Below, piece by piece: positions 51,681 to 60,959 of a stretch of DNA of 64,000 nucleotides (its first letter is position 1; each line of letters begins with the position of its first letter). Where the stretch lies: the NCBI GenBank assembly GCA_021647365.1, contig JAKIUW010000004.1:62001-126000 (forward strand). Reading direction: 5' to 3'. The notes under the pieces were generated by a model that worked only from the letters and a program-made list of their open reading frames with translations, did not search any database and had not been told where the DNA came from. A program made the translations under genes and the position numbers. The stretch is from Cocleimonas sp. (GTDB taxonomy: Bacteria > Pseudomonadota > Gammaproteobacteria > Thiotrichales > Thiotrichaceae).

Positions 51681-53648
51681 TTACTTACTAGCTTTTTTCT
51701 TTGCTACTGCTTTCTTCTTTGCTGGCTTTGCCGCTGGTTTTTTCTTTGCTACTGCTTTCTTCTTTGCTGGCTTAGCATCTGCTTCATCAATTAAGTGATA
51801 AAGCGGTGCTTTTTCCATCGTGTATTCACCCGTTTCTGGATTACGACGAGAAACTGTCAATACATGCCAGTTTTTATCATCCAGCTTCATCTTGTCACCA
51901 CGGTAGTAGTAACCAGGCCAACGAGTTTCATCACGGAAGAGTGTGTGCTGCAATACTGCTTCAGAAGTCAATATACGATGCTTAAGTTCCCACGCGCGTA
52001 GTAGCTCGTGAATATCTTCTGCAGCGATACCGTTTTCCCAATCTTCAGCAAGAAGACCCATCTTTTTAATACCTATATTCAAAAGATTAGCATTAGTCAT
52101 GTAACTTACTGTAACACCACCACAATACTCATCCATCATCTTCTGTAGACGATCAAGACCTTGTCTCGGGTTGATGTAGTAAGGGTTTACTGAACCAGCC
52201 GTAATATGATTACGGTAAGTACGGTAAGTATCCATTGGTTTGTAAACTTGTTCTTTACGCTTTTCAATCTGTGCGTCCGTTACAGTAATCCCATCAGCTT
52301 TGCCATCTGCAATATATTGAATTGCAGCTTTTGCCGCTAAACGACCTTCTGTAAATGAACCCGATGAGAATGCGTGAGGTGTACCACCAACAGCATCACC
52401 ACAACCGAAGAGTCCTTCAACCGTAGTCATACGGTTATAACCCCAGAAGTATTCATCAGGAGAAATATCTTCAGGGCCAGAACACCAAGCGCCACAACCT
52501 GTAGCATGAGAACCCATTACGTAAGGCTCAGATGTAGTTAGCTCAGGATTTTCGTATTTAGGATCAACATCTGTTGCTGCCCAAAGTACTGCCTGACCAA
52601 CTGTCATACCTAAGAAGTTGTGCCATCCAATTTCTTCAAGATGCGGATCTTGGAATGCTTCTGTCGTTACCATGTAAATTGGGCCACGACCTGCATTTAC
52701 TTCATTGATAAATGCATGGTTACGCAAACAGGTAGGTATTGGCTTATGAGATAAATGCTGACCTTCTGTATCTAGATACTCTTTACCTACAATATCTTTA
52801 GATAGAGATGGGAACCATTTTGATTCATATTCTTCACCTTCTGCATTCTGTGTGTAAGTCTTCAGATGCAAGAAGTAAGCTCCAACAGGGCCATATCCAT
52901 CTTTAAAACGACAAAGAACGATTTTGTTCTCCATCTGAGTCATCTTTGCACCCGCTTCAATCATAAGACCATAAGCAGAACCAGAAGACCATGGTGCATA
53001 CCATACTCGACCTGCACCTTCACCCACTGAACGCGGCTTATAGATGTTTGAAGCACCACCAGCACCAACGATTACAGTCTTTGACTTAAATACGTGATAG
53101 TTACCTGTACGCACGTTGAAACCAACTGCGCCAGCAACACGGTTATCTTTGTTTTCATCCATTAGAAGATGTGTAACACAGATGCGGTTAAATACTTTAT
53201 CTGCTGATTTCTTAGCTGCTTCTGCAACCATCGGCTTATAAGATTCACCGTGAATCATAATCTGCCAGCGACCTTCACGCAGGTAGTTACCTGTCTTAGG
53301 GTCTTTCATGATTGGCATACCCCAGTCTTCAAACTGGTGAACAGCAGAGTCAACGTGACGAGCCATATCGAACAGCAAATCTTCGCGTACCATACCCATC
53401 AGATCCATACGTGCATAACGTACGTGATCTTCTGGATTGTTCTCACCGAATCGTGTTCCCATGTAACAGTTGATTGCGTAAAGACCCTGTGCTACCGCAC
53501 CAGAACGATCAATGTTTGCTTTCTCGGCAATAATGATTTTCTTGTCCTTGCCCCAGTATCTAGCTTCAAAAGCGGCACCTGTACCACCTAAACCAGCACC
53601 AGCAACGAGTACATCAATATTGTCTTCAATAATTGTCTTGTAAGCCAT
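51681..53648 (-). CDS. aprA: Adenylylsulfate reductase, alpha subunit
   Basis: FAD-containing catalytic subunit of dissimilatory APS reductase; in sulfur oxidisers it makes APS from sulfite and AMP. The N-terminal FAD motif is VLVAGAGLGGTGAAFEARYW (about 12-31), with EKANIDRSGAVAQGL and GCGDAVGGTPHAFSSGSFTE later. The protein is 655 residues because the last 30 form a Lys/Ala/Pro tail made of two 15-residue repeats, which is unusual for AprA. Overlaps the aprB stop by one base. Confidence 0.96.
   Translation of the reverse strand: MAYKTIIEDNIDVLVAGAGLGGTGAAFEARYWGKDKKIIIAEKANIDRSGAVAQGLYAINCYMGTRFGENNPEDHVRYARMDLMGMVREDLLFDMARHVDSAVHQFEDWGMPIMKDPKTGNYLREGRWQIMIHGESYKPMVAEAAKKSADKVFNRICVTHLLMDENKDNRVAGAVGFNVRTGNYHVFKSKTVIVGAGGASNIYKPRSVGEGAGRVWYAPWSSGSAYGLMIEAGAKMTQMENKIVLCRFKDGYGPVGAYFLHLKTYTQNAEGEEYESKWFPSLSKDIVGKEYLDTEGQHLSHKPIPTCLRNHAFINEVNAGRGPIYMVTTEAFQDPHLEEIGWHNFLGMTVGQAVLWAATDVDPKYENPELTTSEPYVMGSHATGCGAWCSGPEDISPDEYFWGYNRMTTVEGLFGCGDAVGGTPHAFSSGSFTEGRLAAKAAIQYIADGKADGITVTDAQIEKRKEQVYKPMDTYRTYRNHITAGSVNPYYINPRQGLDRLQKMMDEYCGGVTVSYMTNANLLNIGIKKMGLLAEDWENGIAAEDIHELLRAWELKHRILTSEAVLQHTLFRDETRWPGYYYRGDKMKLDDKNWHVLTVSRRNPETGEYTMEKAPLYHLIDEADAKPAKKKAVAKKKPAAKPAKKKAVAKKKASK
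51693..51773. repeat. 36-bp direct repeat encoding the AprA tail
   Basis: The same 36 bases occur at 51693-51728 and 51738-51773 with a 45-base period. Each encodes an AKPAKKKAVAKKK-type unit, resembling the Lys/Ala/Pro tails of histone H1-like bacterial proteins. Confidence 0.85.
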
Positions 53649-54130
53649 TAGTAGTACACTCCTTCTCTCATTACTAGTTTGTTAGTCTCTAGTGTGTGTA
53701 TTCCACCCTCATCCATACGAATGTATTTAGGCTCATTGTAAAGGTACTGGCTATTACGTGCCTCTTCACTCGGTTCTGAAACTGTATTAAGGTCTGGAAT
53801 ACCAGTGCCCCATGGCTTAGTAGTGATTGGCGCTAGTAATTCCCAATCTTTTGTTCCGTTACGGAAGATGATTCTCCAGGCGATAACACCCTTTTCTTCA
53901 TCACGGTGAACACGAACTGAGCTTCCTAATGGTGTAAAGTCAGCATAACCACGAACATCAATTGCATGATGTGGACAAGCTTTTACACAAGAATAACATT
54001 CCCAACACATATCGGGCTCTATGTTATAAGCACGACGAATAGTTTTGTCGATATGCATGATGTCTGATGGACAGATATCAACACACTCGCCACAACCGTC
54101 ACAACGGGTCATATGTACATATGTAGGCAT
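53648..54130 (-). CDS. aprB: Adenylylsulfate reductase, beta subunit
   Basis: A 160-residue iron-sulfur subunit carrying electrons between AprA and the membrane. Two 4Fe-4S motifs: CDGCGECVDICPSD (about 10-23) and CWECYSCVKACPHH (about 42-55). The C-terminal half wraps around AprA in known structures. Between aprM and aprA. Confidence 0.96.
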   Translation of the reverse strand: MPTYVHMTRCDGCGECVDICPSDIMHIDKTIRRAYNIEPDMCWECYSCVKACPHHAIDVRGYADFTPLGSSVRVHRDEEKGVIAWRIIFRNGTKDWELLAPITTKPWGTGIPDLNTVSEPSEEARNSQYLYNEPKYIRMDEGGIHTLETNKLVMREGVYY

Positions 54131-54186
54131 AATAAATCCTCTTAAATATAATTTTTTAAAATAATCTTAATTGTTTATTTCGATTC

Positions 54187-55035
54187 TTAATAATGGTTAG
54201 CTGGCTCACGTCTAATGCCTGCACCCATATTCTCAGGATTCTCTCCCATGTATGTAGGAATATCAGGGAATTTCTCATGAACTTCTGAACTACTCAAATC
54301 AGGAACAGTTGGAAGACCTTCATTGCTACCATCCGCCTGTACAACTCGCTTCTCGTAAGCAGCTGCTGGCTTGAAAAACATATGTGCAAACTTAGACCAG
54401 ATTACACCACCAAACAAAAACACCGTTGAAATAATGAAAAGTACAAAGAAGAACATGCCTATAGCACCGCTTGTAAATGACCAGAGAAGTGCAAACGTAC
54501 ACGTTGCAAGCAATGAAAGGATAAACATATCTGCACGATATGAAATCTTATACCAAGGTTTACCTTCAGCAGCAACATCAACACGAATAGCAAACCAGAA
54601 CCAGTAACCACCCACACAAAGCATTAACGCACCCAAGTGCCATAAAAGTGCCAAGATTGGTGTATCAACTGTTTGCGGGTAAGCAAAAATCATAATTGCG
54701 GTTGTAGCAACAAAGATCGTAAATCCGTACATTGTTAATAAATGAGACAGTCTACGTTTTTGATTTGAAAACTCTGATGAAGTTAATACTTCATTAGTAA
54801 GAGTCTTAACCATAAGCCCCTTTCTTTCAGCACTACTCACTTCACGCTTTGCATTTTTTTGACCTTTTTTCGTGTTCTCAAAAAAGTATTTAGCACTCTT
54901 CTTATGCAACACATCAAAAATTGTTCCACCTATAACTAGGAGGACCATCAATATTATAAAAGCTTGCATTAACCCCGGGGTAAATATATCTGGCGCTAAA
55001 GTATTCAGCTGAGCGAATGGGTTGGTAGTAATCAT
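54187..55035 (-). CDS. aprM: APS reductase membrane protein AprM
   Basis: A 282-residue inner-membrane protein with about five hydrophobic segments (near 25-42, 100-120, 130-148, 170-188, 192-215). The aprM-aprB-aprA order is typical of one lineage of sulfur-oxidising bacteria, in which AprM is thought to link AprBA to the quinone pool in place of the Qmo complex. The C-terminal domain is soluble and ends GAGIRREPANHY. First gene of the operon; its promoter should lie in 55036-55200. Confidence 0.85.
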   Translation of the reverse strand: MITTNPFAQLNTLAPDIFTPGLMQAFIILMVLLVIGGTIFDVLHKKSAKYFFENTKKGQKNAKREVSSAERKGLMVKTLTNEVLTSSEFSNQKRRLSHLLTMYGFTIFVATTAIMIFAYPQTVDTPILALLWHLGALMLCVGGYWFWFAIRVDVAAEGKPWYKISYRADMFILSLLATCTFALLWSFTSGAIGMFFFVLFIISTVFLFGGVIWSKFAHMFFKPAAAYEKRVVQADGSNEGLPTVPDLSSSEVHEKFPDIPTYMGENPENMGAGIRREPANHY

Positions 55036-55250
55036 TGTTAAACTCTCCTAGAGTTGCTGTTGATTTATCTATTCTCATGATAGCCATACTATCAAATAGG
55101 AGCGTGACGTTATCACCCCTGTTGAGATATATCAATATATCTTAAGGGTAATACTTATCAAAACATATAGAATATACTTATAGTAAAAACAACAATAGTA
55201 ATTCCAACTATAGCTACTTTTACTACCCTGAGCAGCAAATGAGCAGACAT

Positions 55251-55283
55251 AAAAAAAGGCAGCATACTTTAGTATGCTGCCTT
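55251..55283 (-). terminator. Intrinsic terminator after tRNA-Asp
   Basis: GGCAGCATAC and GTATGCTGCC (55258-55267 and 55272-55281) with loop TTTA, A7 on the left, giving U7 in the minus-strand RNA. Ends the hupB/tRNA-Val/tRNA-Asp unit before aprM. Confidence 0.85.
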
Positions 55284-55290
55284 ATTTATA

Positions 55291-55367
55291 TGGCGGAGCG
55301 GACGGGACTCGAACCCGCGACCCCCGGCGTGACAGGCCGGTATTCTAACCAGCTGAACTACCGCTCC
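55291..55367 (-). tRNA. tRNA-Asp (GTC)
   Basis: Minus strand starts GGAGCGGTAGTTCAGCTGG and ends with encoded CCA. The seven-base acceptor stem GGAGCGG pairs with CCGCTCC. The anticodon loop CTGTCAC gives GTC. Confidence 0.97.
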
Positions 55368-55403
55368 GAAATCACACTTTTTTAATAAAAAGTATGAAAA
55401 AAA

Positions 55404-55479
55404 TGGTGGGTGATGAGAGGCTCGAACTCCCGACATTCGCCTTGTAAGGGCGACGCTCTACCAACTGAGCTAATCACCC
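55404..55479 (-). tRNA. tRNA-Val (TAC)
   Basis: Minus strand starts GGGTGATTAGCTCAGTTGG; the anticodon stem CGCCC/GGGCG-like arms flank TTACAAG with anticodon TAC. CCA is encoded. About 35 bases upstream of tRNA-Asp, so probably one transcript. Confidence 0.97.
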
Positions 55480-55553
55480 ACAAGGTATTTAAACTACAAT
55501 ACCAAGTGGTCTTCCAAAGACATTTAAACTATCTCCTAGCTTTGGAAAGCGCG

Positions 55554-55826
55554 CTAGTTTACTGCATCTTTTAGAGCTTTACCAGCCTTAAATGCAGGAT
55601 TATTTGCTGCTTTAATTTGGATAGTTTCACCAGTACGTGGGTTACGTCCTTGGCGTGCTTTACGAGCACGAACTAAAAAAGTACCAAAGCCAATCATAGT
55701 AACTTGATCACCTTTTTTTAGGGTCTCAGTGATAGTTTCAATAAAGCCTTTAAATGCACGCTCTGTGTCTGCTTTAGTTAAACCTGATTTTTCCGCTACT
55801 GATTCAATCAATTCTGATTTATTCAT
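55554..55826 (-). CDS. hupB: DNA-binding protein HU-beta
   Basis: A 90-residue nucleoid protein: MNKSELIESVAEKSGLTKAD start, GFGTFLVRARKARQGRNPRT DNA-binding arm, and a Lys-rich end. Downstream of lon, the conserved clpX-lon-hupB order. Followed by tRNA-Val and tRNA-Asp on the same strand. Confidence 0.96.
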   Translation of the reverse strand: MNKSELIESVAEKSGLTKADTERAFKGFIETITETLKKGDQVTMIGFGTFLVRARKARQGRNPRTGETIQIKAANNPAFKAGKALKDAVN

Positions 55827-56138
55827 AATATGTATCCTTCCTATCCTTAAGTTGTGATATTAAAAAACGTTATAATTAAACTTAGTTTTATACTAATTTA
55901 TTATTCTCTTCTTACACCGCGAAAACTCCCCGCTCCACGGCTGCACTGTTATACCAGCGCTTATGGAAAGTTTCAACTCAAAAGCTATAAAAAACTGTAT
56001 CTATCAACAATTTTTTTTAATTTATACTTTTATTAATAAAAAACATAAAAAAAGTAGCTTTTTCTCTCTATTTGATAGATAGAAAAAGCTACTTAAAAAA
56101 CTTAGAAGTTAAAATAGGTTCTTAGCAAAGTTAAACGA
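55827..56138 (-). other. Gap between lon and hupB
   Basis: 312 bases, AT-rich. The lon-proximal end holds the lon terminator (56047-56100). The rest should carry the hupB promoter; I see no clear consensus boxes and no convincing ORF. Confidence 0.5.
56047..56100 (-). terminator. Intrinsic terminator of lon
   Basis: AAGTAGCTTTTTCT (from 56052) pairs with AGAAAAAGCTACTT (ending 56094) and continues with one mismatch to a short loop; A7 on the left gives U7 on the minus strand. Confidence 0.8.
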
Positions 56139-58577
56139 TTAATGTTGCGCTCGAGTTTCATCCTTTAACTTGTTTTTCAATTTTGAAGATTGTTCGTTAT
56201 TATTTTCAGTATCCTCATCCTCCGACAACGCTTTTGGTCTCGACTCCAATGCAATCTCCAAAACCTCATCAATCCACTTCACAGGTTTAATCGTTAGCCC
56301 TTTAGTGACATTATCTGGAACATCTGCTAAATCTTTTTCATTATCTTTAGGAATAAGTACCGTAGTAATTCCACCTCGATGAGCTGCAAGCAATTTCTCT
56401 TTCAAACCACCAATAGGCAATACTTCTCCACGCAGTGTAATTTCACCTGTCATAGCCACCTCTGCCTTTACGGGTATGCCTGTCATTGATGACACAATAG
56501 CTGTTACCATTCCAACACCCGCACTTGGGCCATCTTTTGGTGTTGCTCCTTCAGGCACGTGAATATGTACATTTTTCTTTTTCAAGAATTTCTGTGTAAT
56601 GCCTAATTCTTGCGAGCGACTCTTCACCACGGTTTCAGCGGCCTGAATCGACTCTTGCATCACTTTACCTAAACTACCAGTGCTTTTCACATGACCATTA
56701 CCTGCAACAACAACACTCTCGATAGTGAGTAACTCACCACCCACTGATGTCCATGCTAAACCAGTCACTTGCCCTACTTGGTTCTTCTTATCTGCTCTTC
56801 CATAGTCAAACTTTTGCACTCCTAAATATTTTGCAATATTACGAGCTGATACGGATGTCTTGCTTTTTTTACCCAATAAATGTTCGCGAATAACTTTACG
56901 ACATATCTTTGAAATTTCTCGTTCTAAGCTACGCACGCCTGCTTCGCGGGTGTAATGCTGGATAATAGCTATAATGGCAGAATCACTAATCGTTACCTCC
57001 CCCTTTTTAACACCATTATCTTTATACTGCTTTGGCACAAGGTAGTTTTTAGCGATGTTTAATTTTTCATCCTCCGTATACCCTGGGATTCTAATGACCT
57101 CCATACGATCCAACAATGGACCTGGGATATTCATGCTATTGGATGTCGCAACAAACATCACATCAGATAGGTCAAAATCAACTTCCAGATAGTGGTCAGC
57201 AAACGCATTATTCTGCTCAGGATCTAAAACCTCCAGCATTGCGGATGCTGGATCACCACGAAAATCTGTTGCCATTTTATCAATTTCATCTAATAAAAAT
57301 AATGGGTTGCGTGTTTCCACCCGTGACAAGTTCTGAATGATTTTACCTGGTAATGCACCAATGTATGTACGACGATGACCTCTGATCTCAGCCTCATCAC
57401 GTACACCACCTAGTGCCATACGTGTGTATTTACGACCCGTAGCTCTTGCCAATGATTTCCCTAATGATGTTTTACCAACACCAGGAGGGCCAACCAAACA
57501 CATTATTGGACCTTTTAATTTTTTCACACGCTGTTGTACAGCTAGGTATTCAACAATGCGTTCTTTTACTTCGTCTAAACCATAATGATCTTCATCAAGT
57601 ATTTTCTGAGCTTTAGATAAGTCTTTTAATATTTTAGACTTCTTACTCCACGGCAAACCTACCATTACATCAATGTAGTTTCTTACTACTGTGGCTTCCG
57701 CGGACATCGGAGACATCATTTTTAGTTTTTTCAGTTCTTCTTCTGCTTTTTTCTTTGCTTCTTTTGGTAGCTTTGCCTTTTCTAGCTTCTCAGCGAGTTC
57801 GTCTAATTCGCTTGCAGGCGCATCTTCAAGCTCACCCAGCTCTTTTTGAATCGCTTTCATTTGCTCATTAAGATAGTACTCACGCTGACTACGATCCATC
57901 TGCTGCTTAACTCTGCCACGGATGCGCTTTTCAACCTGAAGAAGATCAATTTCGCCTTCCACCAGCGTCACCAAATGTTCTAAGCGTTCTTTAATAGACG
58001 TGATTTCTAGTATTTTTTGCTTGTCTGCTACTTTAAGACCCAAATGCGCTGCAATAGCATCAGATAAACGATCAGGCTCATCAATACCCGAAAGTGATGA
58101 CAATATTTCAGGCGGTACTTTTTTATTAAGGTTAACGTATTTATCAAAAAGATTAATCAATGCACGACTCAATAATTCAACTTTTCTAGTATCCTCATCT
58201 TCTTCAGCAGGAAGCACATCAATATCAGCCGTAAAAAACTCTCCCTCTATATCCATTGATTTTATTTTAACGCGCTCAACGCCTTCGACCAGTACTTTGA
58301 GAGTACCATCAGGTAATTTTAGTAACTGGAGGATTGTAGCTAAAGTACCAATTTCAAAAATATCATCTAAGCTAGGTTCATCAACCTCTGCGCTTTTTTG
58401 AGCGACAAGCAAAACCTGCTTATCATTTTCCATTGCCTCGTCAAGTGATCTTATTGATTTCTCTCTACCTACAAATAATGGAATCACCATATGCGGATAG
58501 ACGACGACATCTCTTAAGGTCAACACTGGAATATTGCTTATGTTTTCTAACGTTGATTCGCTATCTTTGCTAGCCAT
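56139..58577 (-). CDS. lon: ATP-dependent protease Lon
   Basis: An 812-residue AAA+ serine protease for quality control. N-terminal substrate domain from IPVLTLRDVVVYPHMVIPL; Walker A GPPGVGKTSLGKS near 360; Walker B PLFLLDEIDKM; catalytic Ser in KDGPSAGVGM and Lys in the GGLKEKLLAAHRGG strand. The start at 58577 (MASKDSEST) is chosen for its GAGAAAGAGA ribosome site. The C-terminal tail is long and charged, longer than E. coli Lon (784). Confidence 0.95.
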   Translation of the reverse strand: MASKDSESTLENISNIPVLTLRDVVVYPHMVIPLFVGREKSIRSLDEAMENDKQVLLVAQKSAEVDEPSLDDIFEIGTLATILQLLKLPDGTLKVLVEGVERVKIKSMDIEGEFFTADIDVLPAEEDEDTRKVELLSRALINLFDKYVNLNKKVPPEILSSLSGIDEPDRLSDAIAAHLGLKVADKQKILEITSIKERLEHLVTLVEGEIDLLQVEKRIRGRVKQQMDRSQREYYLNEQMKAIQKELGELEDAPASELDELAEKLEKAKLPKEAKKKAEEELKKLKMMSPMSAEATVVRNYIDVMVGLPWSKKSKILKDLSKAQKILDEDHYGLDEVKERIVEYLAVQQRVKKLKGPIMCLVGPPGVGKTSLGKSLARATGRKYTRMALGGVRDEAEIRGHRRTYIGALPGKIIQNLSRVETRNPLFLLDEIDKMATDFRGDPASAMLEVLDPEQNNAFADHYLEVDFDLSDVMFVATSNSMNIPGPLLDRMEVIRIPGYTEDEKLNIAKNYLVPKQYKDNGVKKGEVTISDSAIIAIIQHYTREAGVRSLEREISKICRKVIREHLLGKKSKTSVSARNIAKYLGVQKFDYGRADKKNQVGQVTGLAWTSVGGELLTIESVVVAGNGHVKSTGSLGKVMQESIQAAETVVKSRSQELGITQKFLKKKNVHIHVPEGATPKDGPSAGVGMVTAIVSSMTGIPVKAEVAMTGEITLRGEVLPIGGLKEKLLAAHRGGITTVLIPKDNEKDLADVPDNVTKGLTIKPVKWIDEVLEIALESRPKALSEDEDTENNNEQSSKLKNKLKDETRAQH

Positions 58578-58637
58578 AATTATCTCTTTCTCATTTAGCG
58601 TTCTGTTTAATTGTTCTACAACCAAGATTGTTTAGTA

Positions 58638-58663
58638 ATTGGGGCATTTTGAGCTATATCAAA
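58638..58663 (-). promoter_or_regulatory. Possible heat-shock (sigma-32-like) promoter of lon
   Basis: On the minus strand TTTGAT and CCCCAAT are spaced about 14 bases apart, 60 bases before the lon start. This loosely fits the sigma-32 pattern (CTTGAA, 11-16 bases, CCCCAT). lon is a classic heat-shock gene. Weak match. Confidence 0.35.
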
Positions 58664-58675
58664 CTATTCAAACGA

Positions 58676-58719
58676 AAAACCCCGTTATCAAAGTGAGTTA
58701 ACTTTGATAACGGGGTTTT
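58676..58719 (-). terminator. Intrinsic terminator of clpX
   Basis: A 19-bp perfect stem (58676-58694 with 58701-58719), core CCCCGTTATCAAAGT, loop of six, with A4-5 on the left and T4 on the right. It lies about 100 bases past the clpX stop, after C-tract copy 15, so clpX has two stacked terminators. Confidence 0.85.
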
Positions 58720-58760
58720 GATAAAAGTTATAAACTTTATATTTAACATATATTTTGGTT

Positions 58761-58818
58761 CACACCCCCCTAGTTTTACATGATGCTTATAAACATCATG
58801 TAAAACTAGGGGGGTGTG
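58761..58818. repeat. C-tract repeat, copy 15 (25-bp inverted pair)
   Basis: Arms 58761-58785 and 58794-58818 are perfectly complementary over 25 bp, loop of eight. TAG subtype on both arms. It starts on the clpX stop codon edge, between clpX and its other terminator. Confidence 0.9.
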
Positions 58819-58820
58819 CT

Positions 58821-60110
58821 TTATGATTTAGCAGATGAAGCCTTTTTCTTAACTTCTTTATTCTCGTAAATCAGGTAAGGCTGTGACTCCCCATTTATCA
58901 CAGACTCATCCACAACAACCTTAGTAACTCCTTCTAGTGAAGGCAACTCATACATGGTATCCAATAATACTTTTTCCATGATCGAACGTAAGCCACGAGC
59001 GCCTGTATTTCTTTCCATTGCTTTTTGAGCAATAGCCAGTAAAGCCTCATCACGAAAATCAATTTCAACGCCTTCCATTTCAAACAACTTTCCATATTGT
59101 TTTGTAAGCGCGTTTTTAGGCTCTGTCAATATACGAACTAAAGCATCAGCATTTAATTCTTCTAATGTTGCAACGACAGGTAAACGCCCTACAAACTCTG
59201 GTATCAAGCCATATTTAACAAGATCTTCTGCTTCGATACCCTTAATTACTTCGCCAAAAAGTTTATTATCATCCGGCGCTTTTACTTCTGCCGCGAAACC
59301 TATACCGCCTTTTTCTGTTCTATCCAGCACAACTTTATCCAAGCCTGAAAATGCTCCGCCACAGATAAATAGAATATTTTTTGTATCAACTTGCAAGAAC
59401 TCCTGCTGAGGATGCTTTCGTCCACCTTGAGGTGGAACAGATGCAACGGTACCTTCAATTAATTTCAACAAGGCTTGCTGAACGCCTTCTCCTGAAACAT
59501 CGCGAGTAATTGATGGATTGTCTGATTTACGTGATATCTTATCGATCTCATCGATGTATACAATGCCCGTTTGTGCTTTTTCTACATCGTAATCACATTT
59601 TTGTAATAGCTTCTGAATGATATTTTCTACGTCTTCACCCACATAACCCGCTTCGGTCAATGTGGTTGCATCTGCCATCGTGAATGGCACATCAAGCATA
59701 CGCGCTAATGTTTCTGCGAGTAGCGTTTTACCACTACCTGTTGGACCAATTAAAAGAATATTACTTTTAGCTAATTCTATCTCATCTTTTCCAACATTAC
59801 TTTCCATGCGTTTATAGTGGTTATAAACAGCAACAGAAAGAACTCTCTTTGCAGGTTCTTGATCGATGACATAATCATCTAAAAAGTCATTAATTTCTTG
59901 AGGGATAGGCAGGCTCTTGCTTTCGCTTTCATCCTTGTCCTGTAGTTCTTCTGTAATAATGTCATTACAAAGGTCAACACACTCGTCACAGATAAAAACA
60001 GAGGGCCCTGCTATTAGCTTTCTAACTTCATGCTGGCTTTTTCCACAGAAAGAACAGTACAGTAACTTACCGTCGCTTTTTGTAGTGCCGTCTTTTTTAT
60101 CTTTACTCAT
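58821..60110 (-). CDS. clpX: ClpXP protease ATPase subunit ClpX
   Basis: A 429-residue AAA+ unfoldase. N-terminal zinc domain CSFCGKSQ ... CDECVDLC (about 19-51), Walker A GPTGSGKTLLAETLA near 121, pore loop GYVGED, Walker B IVYIDEIDKI, and IGF-type loop region with EKGGIGF near 272. A short Lys/Ser tail ends the protein. Downstream of clpP with its own 208-bp gap. Confidence 0.97.
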   Translation of the reverse strand: MSKDKKDGTTKSDGKLLYCSFCGKSQHEVRKLIAGPSVFICDECVDLCNDIITEELQDKDESESKSLPIPQEINDFLDDYVIDQEPAKRVLSVAVYNHYKRMESNVGKDEIELAKSNILLIGPTGSGKTLLAETLARMLDVPFTMADATTLTEAGYVGEDVENIIQKLLQKCDYDVEKAQTGIVYIDEIDKISRKSDNPSITRDVSGEGVQQALLKLIEGTVASVPPQGGRKHPQQEFLQVDTKNILFICGGAFSGLDKVVLDRTEKGGIGFAAEVKAPDDNKLFGEVIKGIEAEDLVKYGLIPEFVGRLPVVATLEELNADALVRILTEPKNALTKQYGKLFEMEGVEIDFRDEALLAIAQKAMERNTGARGLRSIMEKVLLDTMYELPSLEGVTKVVVDESVINGESQPYLIYENKEVKKKASSAKS

Positions 60111-60259
60111 TGATAGAAAGCCTCAATCTAACCTATTTTGCATTACTGACAGTAAATCCTAAACGGATAAAAAAGTACAGTAAGAACAAATAATATCTGT
60201 GAATTATTAGTGATAATTTACCATTTTACACTACTAAGCTGAAATATTCCTTAACCATG

Positions 60260-60290
60260 AAAAAAGCCTGAAACTAATCAGGCCTTTTTA
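60260..60290 (-). terminator. Intrinsic terminator of clpP
   Basis: GCCTGA (60266-60271) pairs with TCAGGC (60278-60283); A5-6 on the left, giving U5-6 in the minus RNA. About 30 bases after the clpP stop. Confidence 0.75.
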
Positions 60291-60318
60291 ATACTATGGT
60301 AGTGCGTGTAGACAGCGA

Positions 60319-60948
60319 CTAAGTGCGACTATTCAATACTTCGTCAATCATACCGTAATCTTTTGCCGTCCCTGCATCCATGAAGTTATCGCGATCTGTA
60401 TCTTTTGCGATTGTTTTCAAGGTTTGACCTGTATGTGATGCTAAAACCTTATTTAGTTCATCACGAATTTTTAATATTTCTTTTGCATGAATATCAATAT
60501 CTGATGCCTGCCCTTGAAAACCACCTAATGGCTGGTGAATCATCACACGAGAATGTGGCAAGGCAAAACGTTTTCCTTTTGCGCCACCTGCAAGCAAAAC
60601 AGCACCCATGCTAGCTGCCTGACCTACACACATAGTACTCACATCTGGCTTGATAAACTGCATGGTGTCGTACATCGCCATACCCGCTGTAACAACGCCA
60701 CCTGGAGAATTGATGTACATATGAATGTCTTTTTCTGAATTATCAGCTTCTAAGAATAACAACTGAGCCATAACCGAGGTCGCCATGTAATCATCAACTT
60801 GACCAACAACAAATATCACACGCTCTTTCAACATGCGAGACAATATATCGTTGCGTGTTTCTTGACCGCGTACGGTTTCGCTCACGCCCGGCCATGGAAT
60901 ACCGTTATTCACATCCAATCCGCTATCTTGTGTTTTATTATTGAACAT
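60319..60948 (-). CDS. clpP: ClpP protease proteolytic subunit
   Basis: A 209-residue serine peptidase that forms the ClpXP or ClpAP chamber. Catalytic Ser in GQAASMGAVLL (about 107), His in LPHSRVMIHQP (about 132), Asp in the TDRDNFMDA region. Eleven bases after tig, so co-transcribed with it. Confidence 0.97.
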   Translation of the reverse strand: MFNNKTQDSGLDVNNGIPWPGVSETVRGQETRNDILSRMLKERVIFVVGQVDDYMATSVMAQLLFLEADNSEKDIHMYINSPGGVVTAGMAMYDTMQFIKPDVSTMCVGQAASMGAVLLAGGAKGKRFALPHSRVMIHQPLGGFQGQASDIDIHAKEILKIRDELNKVLASHTGQTLKTIAKDTDRDNFMDAGTAKDYGMIDEVLNSRT

Positions 60949-60959
60949 ATTAATTATCT

